64,000 nt of DNA from Listeria ivanovii subsp. londoniensis (GCF_000763495.1 NZ_CP009576.1:1312001-1376000), one strand, 5' to 3'; shown: positions 45,659-53,717, numbered from the stretch's first letter. The notes: generated by a model from the letters alone, not told the origin. Translations and numbers: made by a program.

Positions 45659-46465
45659 GTGCTTAAAACAGAACATATTTCATTTGAGTACGAAGACGGA
45701 AAAAAAGCGCTAACCGATGTGTCGATTGATTTAGCAAAAGGAGACATTATTGGCCTAATTGGAGCAAATGGTTCGGGGAAATCCACCCTTTTTATGCAGC
45801 TGCTAGGAATCAATAAACCAACAAAAGGCAAAGTGTATTTTGACGACAAGCCACTTACTTACGACAAAAAAGCATTGTTTGCTTTACGAAAAAAAGTAAG
45901 TATCGTATTTCAAGACCCAGATCAGCAAATTTTTTATTCCAATGTTCGTGATGATGTTGCTTTTGCACTTAGAAATCTTGGTGTAAGCGAACGAGAAGTG
46001 GAAAAAAGAGTCACAAGCGTGCTAGAAACCGTTGGAGCAAAAGAATTCCAAGATAAACCAGTGCAATACTTGAGCTATGGTCAGAAAAAACGCGTCGCAA
46101 TTGCCGGAGCGCTCGTACTCGACACAGATTGGCTCTTGCTCGATGAACCTACCGCCGGACTTGACCCGATAGGTAAAAAAATCATGATGGAAATTATTGA
46201 ACGCTTGGCTAATGAAGGAAAGAAAATTCTTATTTCAAGCCACGATATCGATCTGATTTACGAAATATGTGATTATGTTTATGTATTAAAAAATGGAGAA
46301 GTTTTAACGGACGGAGAAACGAGTCAAGTTTTCTTAGAGAAAGACAATATCGAGGAAGCTGACCTAGTTCAACCGTGGTTAATTAAACTGCATCAACAAG
46401 CAGGCTATCCGCTATTTAAAAAAGAAGCGCAATTTTTCGCGCATACAAAAAGAGGTGAAAATTAA
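45659..46465 (+). CDS. cbiO: Cobalt ECF transporter ATPase CbiO
   Basis: CbiO powers the cobalt importer. The 268-residue ABC ATPase has Walker [13 protein letters not shown], the Q-loop [13 protein letters not shown], the signature [14 protein letters not shown], Walker [12 protein letters not shown] and the switch His in ISSHDIDLI. The start is GTG 45659 behind TAGGAGGAAGCC. It overlaps cbiP by one base. Confidence 0.96.
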   Translation: MLKTEHISFEYEDGKKALTDVSIDLAKGDIIGLIGANGSGKSTLFMQLLGINKPTKGKVYFDDKPLTYDKKALFALRKKVSIVFQDPDQQIFYSNVRDDVAFALRNLGVSEREVEKRVTSVLETVGAKEFQDKPVQYLSYGQKKRVAIAGALVLDTDWLLLDEPTAGLDPIGKKIMMEIIERLANEGKKILISSHDIDLIYEICDYVYVLKNGEVLTDGETSQVFLEKDNIEEADLVQPWLIKLHQQAGYPLFKKEAQFFAHTKRGEN

Positions 46466-48000
46466 TGGTACAACAAATCATGATTCAAGGTACCGCCTCA
46501 GATGCCGGCAAAAGTGTTCTAGTAGCTGGTCTCTGCCGGTTATTTAAAAATAAAGGATTCCGCGTTGTCCCGTTTAAATCGCAAAATATGTCGCTTAATT
46601 CTTTTATCACAGCCACAGGAGATGAAATGGGGCGAGCACAAGTCTTCCAAGCAGAAGCAGCCGGTGTTTTTCCAGACGTCCGGATGAACCCAGTGTTACT
46701 AAAACCAACCAACGACCGCCAGTCCCAAGTGATTTTTATGGGCAGTATTTTAGCAAATATGGATGCGGTCCGCTACCACGACTTCAAACAAACGCTCATT
46801 CCAAAAATCCAAGCTGTTTACCAGAGTTTAGCCGCAGAAAATGATATCATTGTCTTAGAAGGCGCGGGTAGTCCAGCCGAAATCAATTTAAACGACCGAG
46901 ATATCGTCAACATGGGCATGGCAAAAATGGTTGATGCACCAGTTGTTTTAGTTGCAGATATTGATAAAGGTGGCGTCTTTGCCTCGATTTACGGAACAAT
47001 TATGCTCTTAAAAGACGAAGAACGCACTCGGTTAAAAGGCGTAATTATCAATAAGTTTCGTGGTGATGTGGCGCTTTTACAACCTGGAATCGAAATGATT
47101 GAAGCATTAACTAATGTTCCGGTAATCGGCGTAATTCCGTATGCTAATTTACAACTAGAAGAAGAAGATAGTGTCGCCCTTAGTGGTAAAAAAACAACAG
47201 CCGATGATAACGCACTACTTGATATTGCCGTCGTTTGTTTGCCAAGAATTTCCAATTTTACTGATTTTCATGTTTTGGAAATCCAACCAGATATAAGTGT
47301 GCGTTACATAAGAAGCACCAATGATTTCGGTAACCCAGACCTGCTCATCATTCCCGGAAGTAAAAACACAATAGCAGACATGACCTTTTTAGAAGAATCA
47401 GGCTTAAAAAAAGCAATTCAGCACTTTGCAGAGAAAAATGGAAAAATAATTGGAATTTGTGGCGGTTATCAAATGCTTGGCGAAAAAATGTTAGATCCAA
47501 ACCAAGTAGAAAGTAGCCAACTTGAAATCGCTGGTTTAGGTTTACTTTATACCGAAACTACTTTTCAAGACCAAAAACAAACGACACAAATCAGTGGAGT
47601 TACGCTTTCAGGTGAACAAGTGGAAGGATACGAAATCCATATGGGTAAGACGACCCGCAGTAAAAATATCCAGCCATTCTGTGAAATTCAAGCAGTAAAC
47701 GGTAATAGTGAAATCCACCAAGACGGCGCTGTTTCTGCGAGTAAAAACATTATTGGCACATATATCCACGGTGTTTTTGATAATCCAATATTTCTGAAAA
47801 ACCTTTTCCATGAATTACTAATGAAAAAACAGCAAATGATCTATCCTCATGAAATCACTCCACTAAAAGCGCATAAAGAGCAAGAATACAATAAATTAGC
47901 AACACTTTTAGAAGAAAACATTCAAATGGATAAGCTAGAAAAAATCATGAAAGGAGAAAAAATATGCGTATCTACACCAAAACCGGTGATAAAGGAATGA
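46465..48000 (+). CDS. cbiP: Cobyric acid synthase CbiP
   Basis: CbiP amidates the b, d, e and g side chains of adenosylcobyrinic acid a,c-diamide. The 511-residue protein has the P-loop-like IQGTASDAGKSVLVAGLCRLF, QNMSLNSFITATGDEMGRAQ, and the glutaminase Cys332 in IGICGGYQMLG with the late TYIHGVFDNP. It is related to but longer than CbiA. It overlaps the next gene by 37 bases, an unusually long overlap for this operon. Confidence 0.96.
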   Translation: MVQQIMIQGTASDAGKSVLVAGLCRLFKNKGFRVVPFKSQNMSLNSFITATGDEMGRAQVFQAEAAGVFPDVRMNPVLLKPTNDRQSQVIFMGSILANMDAVRYHDFKQTLIPKIQAVYQSLAAENDIIVLEGAGSPAEINLNDRDIVNMGMAKMVDAPVVLVADIDKGGVFASIYGTIMLLKDEERTRLKGVIINKFRGDVALLQPGIEMIEALTNVPVIGVIPYANLQLEEEDSVALSGKKTTADDNALLDIAVVCLPRISNFTDFHVLEIQPDISVRYIRSTNDFGNPDLLIIPGSKNTIADMTFLEESGLKKAIQHFAEKNGKIIGICGGYQMLGEKMLDPNQVESSQLEIAGLGLLYTETTFQDQKQTTQISGVTLSGEQVEGYEIHMGKTTRSKNIQPFCEIQAVNGNSEIHQDGAVSASKNIIGTYIHGVFDNPIFLKNLFHELLMKKQQMIYPHEITPLKAHKEQEYNKLATLLEENIQMDKLEKIMKGEKICVSTPKPVIKE

Positions 48001-48530
48001 CAAGAATTATCGGGGGGAGTAAAGTTAGTAAAGACAACATTCGAATCAACGCTTACGGAACCCTTGACGAATTAAATTCACTACTTGGTTTTACAATTAC
48101 AACACTTACGGATGAACCAGAAATCCAAGCAGAATTAGAACAAATCCAGCAACAATTATTTGATGCAGGAGGGGATTTAGCGACAGAAGAAGGCAAACGT
48201 CCTTATAAGCTAACTAGCGAGCCAGTAGCTTGGTTAGAAGACCGAATTGACATCTACGCCGACGAACCACCAGAAATCGAAAAATTCATCTTACCAGGCG
48301 GTACAGGGGCAGCTTCTTTACTCCACATGGCAAGAACTGTAGCAAGAAGAGCAGAACGCGAAATTGTCGGCATGCAAAAAATTGCCGCATCTAACCAGGA
48401 AGTACTCAAATATGTAAACCGCTTGTCAGATTATTTTTTTGCCGTGGCCCGAGTAGTTAATTTTCGTGCTGGTAAAACAGATATTTTTTATAAAAACTCC
48501 GAACTTGTTTTTCGAAATAAAAAGAAATAA
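47964..48530 (+). CDS. One-domain PduO-type cob(I)alamin adenosyltransferase
   Basis: This ATR of 188 residues makes AdoCbl or adenosylated corrinoids, and as the last gene of the cbi operon it probably serves de novo synthesis. It shows MRIYTKTGDKGMTRIIGGSKV, NAYGTLDELNSLLG, RTVARRAEREIVG and YVNRLSDYFFAVAR. It lacks the GlcG-like domain of PduO at 7925. The ATG lies 37 bases inside cbiP behind AAAGGAG, so both the overlap and start are well supported. A terminator follows. Confidence 0.93.
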   Translation: MRIYTKTGDKGMTRIIGGSKVSKDNIRINAYGTLDELNSLLGFTITTLTDEPEIQAELEQIQQQLFDAGGDLATEEGKRPYKLTSEPVAWLEDRIDIYADEPPEIEKFILPGGTGAASLLHMARTVARRAEREIVGMQKIAASNQEVLKYVNRLSDYFFAVARVVNFRAGKTDIFYKNSELVFRNKKK

Positions 48531-48532
48531 GC

Positions 48533-48570
48533 AAAAAACCTCTCCCGCAAACTACAGGAGAGGTTTTTCT
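48533..48570. terminator. Bidirectional terminator at the end of the cbi operon
   Basis: AAAACCTCTCC and GGAGAGGTTTTT pair across CGCAAACTACA, with an A-run before and T-run after. It serves the cbi operon and the convergent YdcZ pair. Confidence 0.92.
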
Positions 48571-48571
48571 T

Positions 48572-49039
48572 TTAAAAACGTTGAATTAAAAATACGCCGA
48601 TAAGCATCAATAAAACGCCAATCATTCGGTAACGGTTAATTGGATGAGGAATGACTCCAAAAAAGCCAAAATGGTCAATAATCAGTGCGATAATCATCTG
48701 GCCACAAAGTGCCAAAACAACTGTCATAGCTGATCCAAGTAACGGTAAAAGTAAAATATTCGAAGTAACGAAAAGTACTCCAAGCGCGCCCCCAGTGAAT
48801 ACCCACCAAGGAATTCGCCCAACACCCTTAAGCTGGAATGTCAACCGTCGCTCTACAATTAAACAAATAATCGTCAGCAAAGTGGTTCCTACTAAAAATG
48901 AAATAAATGATGCCACAAAGGGTGAATTAACTGTCTCGCGCAACTGACTATTAATGGATGTTTGAATTGGTGAAAGTAAGCCAGATACAAGCCCCATCGC
49001 CATAAAAAGTAGTAATGATTTGGAAGATCTTTTTGTCAT
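48572..49039 (-). CDS. YdcZ/DUF606-family membrane transporter (first of pair)
   Basis: This 155-residue protein has about five hydrophobic helices and the small-exporter pattern VSGLLSPIQTSINSQLRETV, FVASFISFLVG and PWWVFTGGALGVLFVTSNIL of the YdcZ (DUF606) branch of the drug/metabolite transporter superfamily. The substrate is unknown. It lies 14 bases downstream of a related gene on the same strand, so the two may form a heteromeric exporter, as paired small transporters often do. GGGGGCG upstream is only a fair ribosome site. Confidence 0.85.
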   Translation of the reverse strand: MTKRSSKSLLLFMAMGLVSGLLSPIQTSINSQLRETVNSPFVASFISFLVGTTLLTIICLIVERRLTFQLKGVGRIPWWVFTGGALGVLFVTSNILLLPLLGSAMTVVLALCGQMIIALIIDHFGFFGVIPHPINRYRMIGVLLMLIGVFLIQRF

Positions 49040-49053
49040 GTTTTCGCCCCCTT

Positions 49054-49503
49054 TTAAAATCGCTGCATCAAATAAATGCCGCCAAACATTAAAATAACTC
49101 CAAGTAACCGCTCGAGATTCATTTCATGCATTGGCACCTGGAACAAACCAAAATTATCAATTATAATAGCCATAATCATTTGTCCACAAACCGTAATCAT
49201 CACAAGAAGTGCTGAACCTAGACGTGGTAAAAGTAAAATATTGGCAGTTAAAAAAATAACCCCTAAAGTTCCACCACCAACCCAAATATACCAAGGATTT
49301 GAGGCGATCATTTCTGATGATATTGGCCATGATTTTTGAGTAAATAAACAAACAACAAGCAAAACGGTTGTTCCGACCATAAAAGAAACCCAAGAAGCTA
49401 GGAACGGTGATTTCGTATATGTACTAAGACGCGTATTAATGGCCGTTTGCACTGGTAAAACCATTCCAGCAAGAAGACCAGATACAATAAATAATATAAT
49501 CAA
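49054..49503 (-). CDS. YdcZ/DUF606-family membrane transporter (second of pair)
   Basis: The product is 149 residues, about five helices, clearly paralogous to the neighbouring gene (VSGLLAGMVLPVQTAINTRL, FLASWVSFMVGTTVLLVV, NPWYIWVGGGTLGVIFLTANILLLPRLG). It is the upstream gene of the minus-strand pair, with AAAAAAGGAGGAG before the ATG. It shares a promoter region of about 85 bases with the divergent kinase-like gene. Function beyond export of a small molecule cannot be stated. Confidence 0.85.
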   Translation of the reverse strand: MIILFIVSGLLAGMVLPVQTAINTRLSTYTKSPFLASWVSFMVGTTVLLVVCLFTQKSWPISSEMIASNPWYIWVGGGTLGVIFLTANILLLPRLGSALLVMITVCGQMIMAIIIDNFGLFQVPMHEMNLERLLGVILMFGGIYLMQRF

Positions 49504-49590
49504 GAATGCTCCTCCTTTTTTATCACAATGAACTAATTATAAAGTAAACTAGGGGTAAAAAGATAGTATTTAATTTGACGGAGGTTTTTT

Positions 49591-50109
49591 ATGAAAATTC
49601 GTATTATTGGATCAGTAGGCAGTGGTAAAACAACTTTGGCAAAAAAACTTTCAGATATGGAAGGCATTTCTTTTTTCGAAACCGACCGAATTGTATGGAA
49701 ACGAGAACAAACCGAAGTAAGACGAACAGAACCCGAAAAAAGGGAACTGCTAAAACAAATTATCTGCCAACCAGATTGGATTATTGAAGGAGTACATATC
49801 GAATCATGGGCAATGGAAAGCTTCACACAAGCAGATGTTGTCATTTTTCTAGACATACCAAAACACCAAATCCGCTATCAATTAATTAAACGCCAAATTA
49901 AGCAATTACTTCGGATTGAGTCAGCGCACTATCCAATTCGAATAAAAATGCTCAAGCAAATGTTTTACTGGGATAACTTATTTGATAGCAAAACCAAGCC
50001 AATTATCCAAAATAAAAGAATGGAAAAGCCACAAAAATGGCTCACTATCAAGAAAAAAAGTGAAATCAAAAAAATCTTGCAAACTATATCGAGCCGTGAT
50101 ATAGTATAA
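49591..50109 (+). CDS. P-loop kinase-like protein (topology modulation/FlaR type)
   Basis: This 172-residue protein starts with a Walker A motif (MKIRIIGSVGSGKTTLAKKL) and has the small nucleotide-kinase layout with FFETDRIVWKR and IIEGVHIESWAMESFTQADVVIFLDIP. Such proteins are often labelled DNA topology modulation protein (FlaR), but the real substrate is unknown. An ACGGAGGTTTTTT ribosome site precedes the ATG. It ends just upstream of the PadR operator region. Confidence 0.75.
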   Translation: MKIRIIGSVGSGKTTLAKKLSDMEGISFFETDRIVWKREQTEVRRTEPEKRELLKQIICQPDWIIEGVHIESWAMESFTQADVVIFLDIPKHQIRYQLIKRQIKQLLRIESAHYPIRIKMLKQMFYWDNLFDSKTKPIIQNKRMEKPQKWLTIKKKSEIKKILQTISSRDIV

Positions 50110-50110
50110 T
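50078..50110 (+). promoter_or_regulatory. Promoter/operator of the PadR-DUF2812 pair
   Basis: A TATATC (50085-50090) / GATATA (50098-50103) inverted repeat lies next to TATAAT (50105-50110). A -35-like TTGCAA is at 50078-50083, farther than usual from that -10. PadR proteins commonly bind such ATAT-rich palindromes over their own promoters, so autorepression is likely. Confidence 0.5.
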
Positions 50111-50139
50111 TATCAAATACATCGAGGTGCGATATAATT

Positions 50140-50451
50140 ATGGATGAAAAATTGCAAAAAACATATTTGCCAATGACAGAAACAGCTTTTTATATATTGC
50201 TGTCATTAATAGAACCTAGACATGGCTATGCAATTATTGAAAACGTCGCCGGCATGACCAAAAATCGTATCAAGCTCGGTCCAGGAACAATTTACGGCAG
50301 TTTATCCAAAATGAGTAAAGACGGATTAATCCAAATTATCCAAGAAGAAAGCAATCGAAAAATCTATCAAATAACAGAAACTGGTAAAGAAATCCTACAT
50401 TTAGAAAAAACGCGGATTGAAGAATTGTATAGAAATACGAGGGGGATATAA
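50140..50451 (+). CDS. PadR-family transcriptional regulator
   Basis: This is a 103-residue winged-helix repressor of the PadR family. MTETAFYILLSLIEPRHGYAIIENV and LGPGTIYGSLSKMSKDGLIQ are the classic PadR DNA-binding segments, followed by YQITETGKEIL. The short C-terminal helix is the dimerisation part. It is followed two bases later by a DUF2812 gene, a frequent genomic partner, so the regulator likely controls that membrane protein. GAGGTGCGA precedes the start. Confidence 0.92.
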   Translation: MDEKLQKTYLPMTETAFYILLSLIEPRHGYAIIENVAGMTKNRIKLGPGTIYGSLSKMSKDGLIQIIQEESNRKIYQITETGKEILHLEKTRIEELYRNTRGI

Positions 50452-50453
50452 TC

Positions 50454-50999
50454 ATGGAGAAAAAAACTATCAAATTTTTCACAGTCGATAATATGGAAAA
50501 AGAAGTGGCTTATTTAAATGATATGGCGCAACAAGGTTGGTTTTTGAAAGAATACAAATCATTTAGATACCATTTCGTAAAGGGAACACCGGCAGAGTAT
50601 AGCTATGCGATTGATTATAAAGAAACGACCGGCGATGAGGAGGAATATAAAACCCTTTTTGCAGATGCGGGTTGGGAACATGTCTATTCCTATCCGATTT
50701 TGAATGGGAATTGGATGTATTTTCGCAAACTTATAACCGTGGATGAAACAAGCCAGGCTATTTTCACCGATAAAGAATCTCTTAGTCAGCTATTTAGAAA
50801 AATTCGTAAGCGGTGGTCTTTATTTGGTGCCTTAATAAGCATTATGATTATAGTGAATTTTTTAATCGTTTTTCAAATAAATAATTTTTCGGGTAGTACG
50901 CTATTCATTTTTGCGGTACTACTGTTTCTTGTCATCCTCTATGGCAAAATGTTTATCAATCTTACGCGAAAAATAAACAATCTAAACAGCAACACTTGA
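50454..50999 (+). CDS. DUF2812 membrane protein
   Basis: The 181-residue protein has an N-terminal soluble DUF2812 domain (~1-105: EKEVAYLNDMAQQGWFLKEY, EEYKTLFADAGWEHVYSYPI) and two membrane helices near residues 125-145 and 150-168. DUF2812 proteins travel with PadR regulators and are sometimes linked to membrane stress, but the function is not known. It is co-transcribed with the PadR gene, and its stop overlaps the -35 box of the next gene. Confidence 0.82.
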   Translation: MEKKTIKFFTVDNMEKEVAYLNDMAQQGWFLKEYKSFRYHFVKGTPAEYSYAIDYKETTGDEEEYKTLFADAGWEHVYSYPILNGNWMYFRKLITVDETSQAIFTDKESLSQLFRKIRKRWSLFGALISIMIIVNFLIVFQINNFSGSTLFIFAVLLFLVILYGKMFINLTRKINNLNSNT

Positions 51000-51031
51000 C
51001 AATAAAAACAAATGTAACTATAATTGTTACA
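50996..51031 (+). promoter_or_regulatory. Promoter and operator of the Rrf2-type regulator
   Basis: A consensus TTGACA (50996-51001), 17-base spacer and TATAAT (51019-51024) are present. TGTAAC (51013-51018) and GTTACA (51026-51031) form a perfect inverted repeat centred on the -10, a clear operator for autorepression. Confidence 0.85.
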
Positions 51032-51044
51032 AAGAGGTGAAGAA

Positions 51045-51470
51045 ATGGCCATTTCAACACGTTTTAGCGTCGCCGTCCATATTTTAACATTAATCGATAT
51101 AAACCAAGAACGCGCGATTACATCTGACTTTATTGCCGCAAGCGTAAATACGAACCCAGTTGTCATTAGACGAATCATGAGTAAACTGAAAAAAGCCGGG
51201 CTAATTCATTCAAGTCCAGGTGTTAGTGGTACTTATTTATTAAAAGCAGCCTCGGAAATCACGTTGTATGATATTTATGCCGCGGTGGATGGGACAGAGC
51301 AGCTTTTTGACATTCATAAAAATCCAAATCCGAACTGTGAAGTAGGTGCGAATATTCAAGATACACTTGACACTGTTTTTAACCACGCGCAACAACAGAT
51401 GGAAGCAGATTTAAAACGAACTAATTTGAGTCAAATAACTGCGGATATAAAACAAAAAGCAACAAACTAG
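51045..51470 (+). CDS. Rrf2-family transcriptional regulator
   Basis: The 141-residue protein is an Rrf2 winged-helix regulator (STRFSVAVHILTLIDINQERAIT, VNTNPVVIRRIMSKLKKAGLI, SPGVSGTYLLK). It lacks the three-Cys cluster of Fe-S Rrf2 proteins and has one Cys in NPNCEVG, so it is closer to the YwnA or thiol-switch type. The start ATG 51045 follows AAAGAGGTGAAG; an upstream in-frame TTG at 51024 lies inside the promoter. Its operator recurs before the next gene, which it probably controls. Confidence 0.9.
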   Translation: MAISTRFSVAVHILTLIDINQERAITSDFIAASVNTNPVVIRRIMSKLKKAGLIHSSPGVSGTYLLKAASEITLYDIYAAVDGTEQLFDIHKNPNPNCEVGANIQDTLDTVFNHAQQQMEADLKRTNLSQITADIKQKATN

Positions 51471-51503
51471 CGGGATTTATTTCCCGTTCATTTTTACACT
51501 AAA

Positions 51504-51522
51504 TGTAACTGTTTTGGTTACT
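51504..51522 (+). promoter_or_regulatory. Second copy of the Rrf2 operator
   Basis: TGTAAC (51504-51509), seven bases, GTTACT (51517-51522) repeats the 6-7-6 architecture of the operator at 51013-51031 with one mismatch. It lies about 20 bases before the ATG of the oxidoreductase gene. Confidence 0.75.
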
Positions 51523-51541
51523 AATTAAATTGGAGGAATAG

Positions 51542-52174
51542 ATGATGAAAATAGCTATTATCGGAGCAACTGGAAAAGCAGGAAATGAAATTACGAAGGA
51601 AGCAGTTCGTCGCGGGCATGATGTCACAGGATTCGTTCGTAATAAAGCAAAACTCACCACCGAAATTAAAACAATGGAAAAAGATATTTTCGACCTAACT
51701 ACAAGTTACTTAGAAGGTTTTGATGTGGTCGTTGATGCGTTTAATGCAGCACCAGGCGAAGAAAACTTACACCAAACTTCATTAAAACATCTTTCAACTA
51801 TATTAAAAGGAACAAATACACGCTTAATCGTTGTTGGCGGGGCAGGGAGCTTATACGTTGATCCTGAGGAAACCATTCGTGTCATGGATACAGCAGATTT
51901 TCCAGCCGCCTATTTACCGACAGCAACCAACATGGGAGAAGCTTTTAATGCGCTTCAAAAAGAAACGGATGTCACCTGGACCTACATTAGTCCAGCAGCT
52001 TTCTTCAATCCAAACGGAGCTAGAACTGGGGAATACAAAACAGCGATTAACATCTTAACTACCAATGCATCAGGAAATAGCGAAATTAGTTATGCTGATT
52101 ATGCGATTGCACTCGTGGACGAAATCGAAAATGCCAAACATTTGAAGCAACGTTTTAGTGTCGTATCTAAATAA
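51542..52174 (+). CDS. NAD(P)-binding NmrA/YwnB-like oxidoreductase
   Basis: This 210-residue Rossmann-fold protein begins with the dinucleotide motif IAIIGATGKAGNEITKEAVRRG and has RLIVVGGAGSLYVDP and TYISPAAFFNPNGARTG. It resembles the YwnB/NAD(P)H-binding group rather than classical SDR enzymes and lacks an obvious YxxxK pair. It stands under the same operator as the Rrf2 regulator, an arrangement like the ywnA-ywnB region of Bacillus, so a stress- or electrophile-related reductase role is a fair inference. ATG 51542 or 51545 may be used. Confidence 0.85.
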   Translation: MMKIAIIGATGKAGNEITKEAVRRGHDVTGFVRNKAKLTTEIKTMEKDIFDLTTSYLEGFDVVVDAFNAAPGEENLHQTSLKHLSTILKGTNTRLIVVGGAGSLYVDPEETIRVMDTADFPAAYLPTATNMGEAFNALQKETDVTWTYISPAAFFNPNGARTGEYKTAINILTTNASGNSEISYADYAIALVDEIENAKHLKQRFSVVSK

Positions 52175-52185
52175 AAAAATTGGTG

Positions 52186-52240
52186 AAAGCTAAAAGCAGG
52201 TGTTATTCGTACTAAAAATCGAATAATGCTTGCTTTTATA
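52186..52240 (+). terminator. Hairpin after the oxidoreductase gene
   Basis: AAAAGCA and TGCTTTTA with inner GTTATTCG/CGAATAATG arms form an extended stem around ACTAAAAAT. The final TTTTATATT is a modest T-run, so it is a probable terminator. Confidence 0.65.
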
Positions 52241-52312
52241 TTGTGAACAAAACTGTCCCATGCAAATGATGGTTGACACCAAAAGAAGCCAAAAAAAATA
52301 AAATTTGATGAT

Positions 52313-52636
52313 TCACCAAATTTTTACGACTTTACCAAATATATTTCGTTGTTTAACCCATCCATTAACAAATCCGTGGTTATTAGAAATTTGATATTCT
52401 ACTTGATTATTCCGCGTACGAATCGCTGAAATCAAGTGCGTGTAGTAATTACCTTTCACTTTACAAAACACAATATCTTTTACCTCAAGTGTCGTATCAG
52501 CTGTAATCGGAATAAGCCTGACTGGTTGGTTCGATTTTATAATTGGCAACATGGAATTTCCTGCTTCTTTATACTTTTCAATGTATAGACCTTGTTGTAA
52601 CAAAGAAGCCATAAAGCTTGCCTTTGACATTTTCAC
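52313..52636 (-). CDS. S24/LexA-like peptidase-fold protein without DNA-binding domain
   Basis: The 107-residue protein shows the S24 motif GNSMLPIIKSNQPVRLIPI (candidate catalytic Ser in NSMLP) and VKDIVFCKVKGNYYTHLISAI, where LexA-type proteins have the strand bearing the general-base Lys. No helix-turn-helix precedes it, unlike phage repressors. It may process or bind another protein, or be a signal-peptidase-like domain with lost activity. It is alone between two convergent or divergent units, on the minus strand with AAGGTGGTG upstream. Confidence 0.6.
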   Translation of the reverse strand: MKMSKASFMASLLQQGLYIEKYKEAGNSMLPIIKSNQPVRLIPITADTTLEVKDIVFCKVKGNYYTHLISAIRTRNNQVEYQISNNHGFVNGWVKQRNIFGKVVKIW

Positions 52637-52847
52637 ACCACCTTTCCGCTAGAGTATAACAATTTATTTTTGAAAAGTAAAGCATGTTCAAAGTGAGGTT
52701 AGGCTTAGTATCATTTATATAGAAGAAAAGTAATTTTTTTAAAAGTTTAAGATTTCTTAAATGAACACTAGATGGATTGCAATTGTGGTAAAAGTAACGT
52801 ATTCTAAAATCATCAGGGGATTCGTAGATAGAAAGGCGTGACGAAAT

Positions 52848-53717
52848 CTGAAATATCGAAAACTATCAAAAAAGAAAAAACAAAAAAGACTACTTGGAAT
52901 AGCAGGAGTACTAGTTCTTATTGTTTTAGTAGGAGTCATTGCTTCGGTTGTTAGACAGCAATATTTAATTATGACAGCCCCAGAACCCGATCCAGCATTT
53001 CATTCCAAAGAGCAAAATTTTCTAAATGAACTGTCACCTCACGCGCAAGAAATTCAAGAAAAACATGGCATTTTAACCAGTATCACGTTAGCGCAGGCAA
53101 TTTTAGAATCAGACTGGGGACAGAGTGATTTAGCACAGAAAGGGAATAATTTATTCGGTGTTAAAGGAAAATCACCGCAGCCGCTCATAACCATGTCGAC
53201 AAAAGAGTTTGTTGATGGAAATTGGATTGAAGTAAATGCTAACTTCCGAAAGTATAAAGACTGGAATGAGTCACTCGATGCACATGCAAAACTTTTCTTG
53301 AATGGAACTACTTGGAACAAAGACAAATACAATGGTGTTGTAGCAGCTGACGATTATAAAAAAGCCGCACAAGAGTTACAAGCAGCTGGCTATGCAACGG
53401 ACCCAGACTATGCAGAGAAATTAACGACTATCATTGAAAACTATGATTTACAACTATATGATAGAATCGATGATAAAGTCTATTATGATACCAAAGCAAC
53501 TGGTTATGGTAATGTAAAAGAGGATGTTTCAGGTGCCATATGGACAAGACCATATGGATTATCCGGTGCGCAAAAAGTAGAAGAAATTAACTACTATAAA
53601 CGAGAAGATTTAAAACTCTTGCGTGAAGCAAAAACAGACAGTGGAACATGGTATCAAATTGCTGTAACCGACGAGCCAATTGGCTGGGTAAAGCAAGAAT
53701 TAATTGAAAAAAAGTAG
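52848..53717 (+). CDS. Membrane-anchored GW-module glucosaminidase, probable CTG start
   Basis: The product cleaves cell-wall glycan. The catalytic domain shows HGILTSITLAQAILESDWGQ with the acidic LES.WG motif and KGNNLFGVKG; a C-terminal GW-like SH3 module spans about the last 75 residues (IWTRPYG to PIGWVKQELI). An ATG at 52971 opens the usual frame, but in-frame codons upstream encode a basic stretch plus a strong membrane helix (LLGIAGVLVLIVLVGVIASV). The only plausible start after the in-frame stop is CTG 52848, giving 289 residues with an N-terminal anchor; relatives probably use TTG here. The enzyme identity is firm, the start codon inferred. Confidence 0.8.
   Translation: MKYRKLSKKKKQKRLLGIAGVLVLIVLVGVIASVVRQQYLIMTAPEPDPAFHSKEQNFLNELSPHAQEIQEKHGILTSITLAQAILESDWGQSDLAQKGNNLFGVKGKSPQPLITMSTKEFVDGNWIEVNANFRKYKDWNESLDAHAKLFLNGTTWNKDKYNGVVAADDYKKAAQELQAAGYATDPDYAEKLTTIIENYDLQLYDRIDDKVYYDTKATGYGNVKEDVSGAIWTRPYGLSGAQKVEEINYYKREDLKLLREAKTDSGTWYQIAVTDEPIGWVKQELIEKK

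Noticed and set aside
48651-48947. Forward frame opposite the first YdcZ gene
   Set aside because: It is a Lys/Pro-rich shadow of a membrane-protein gene with no ribosome site.
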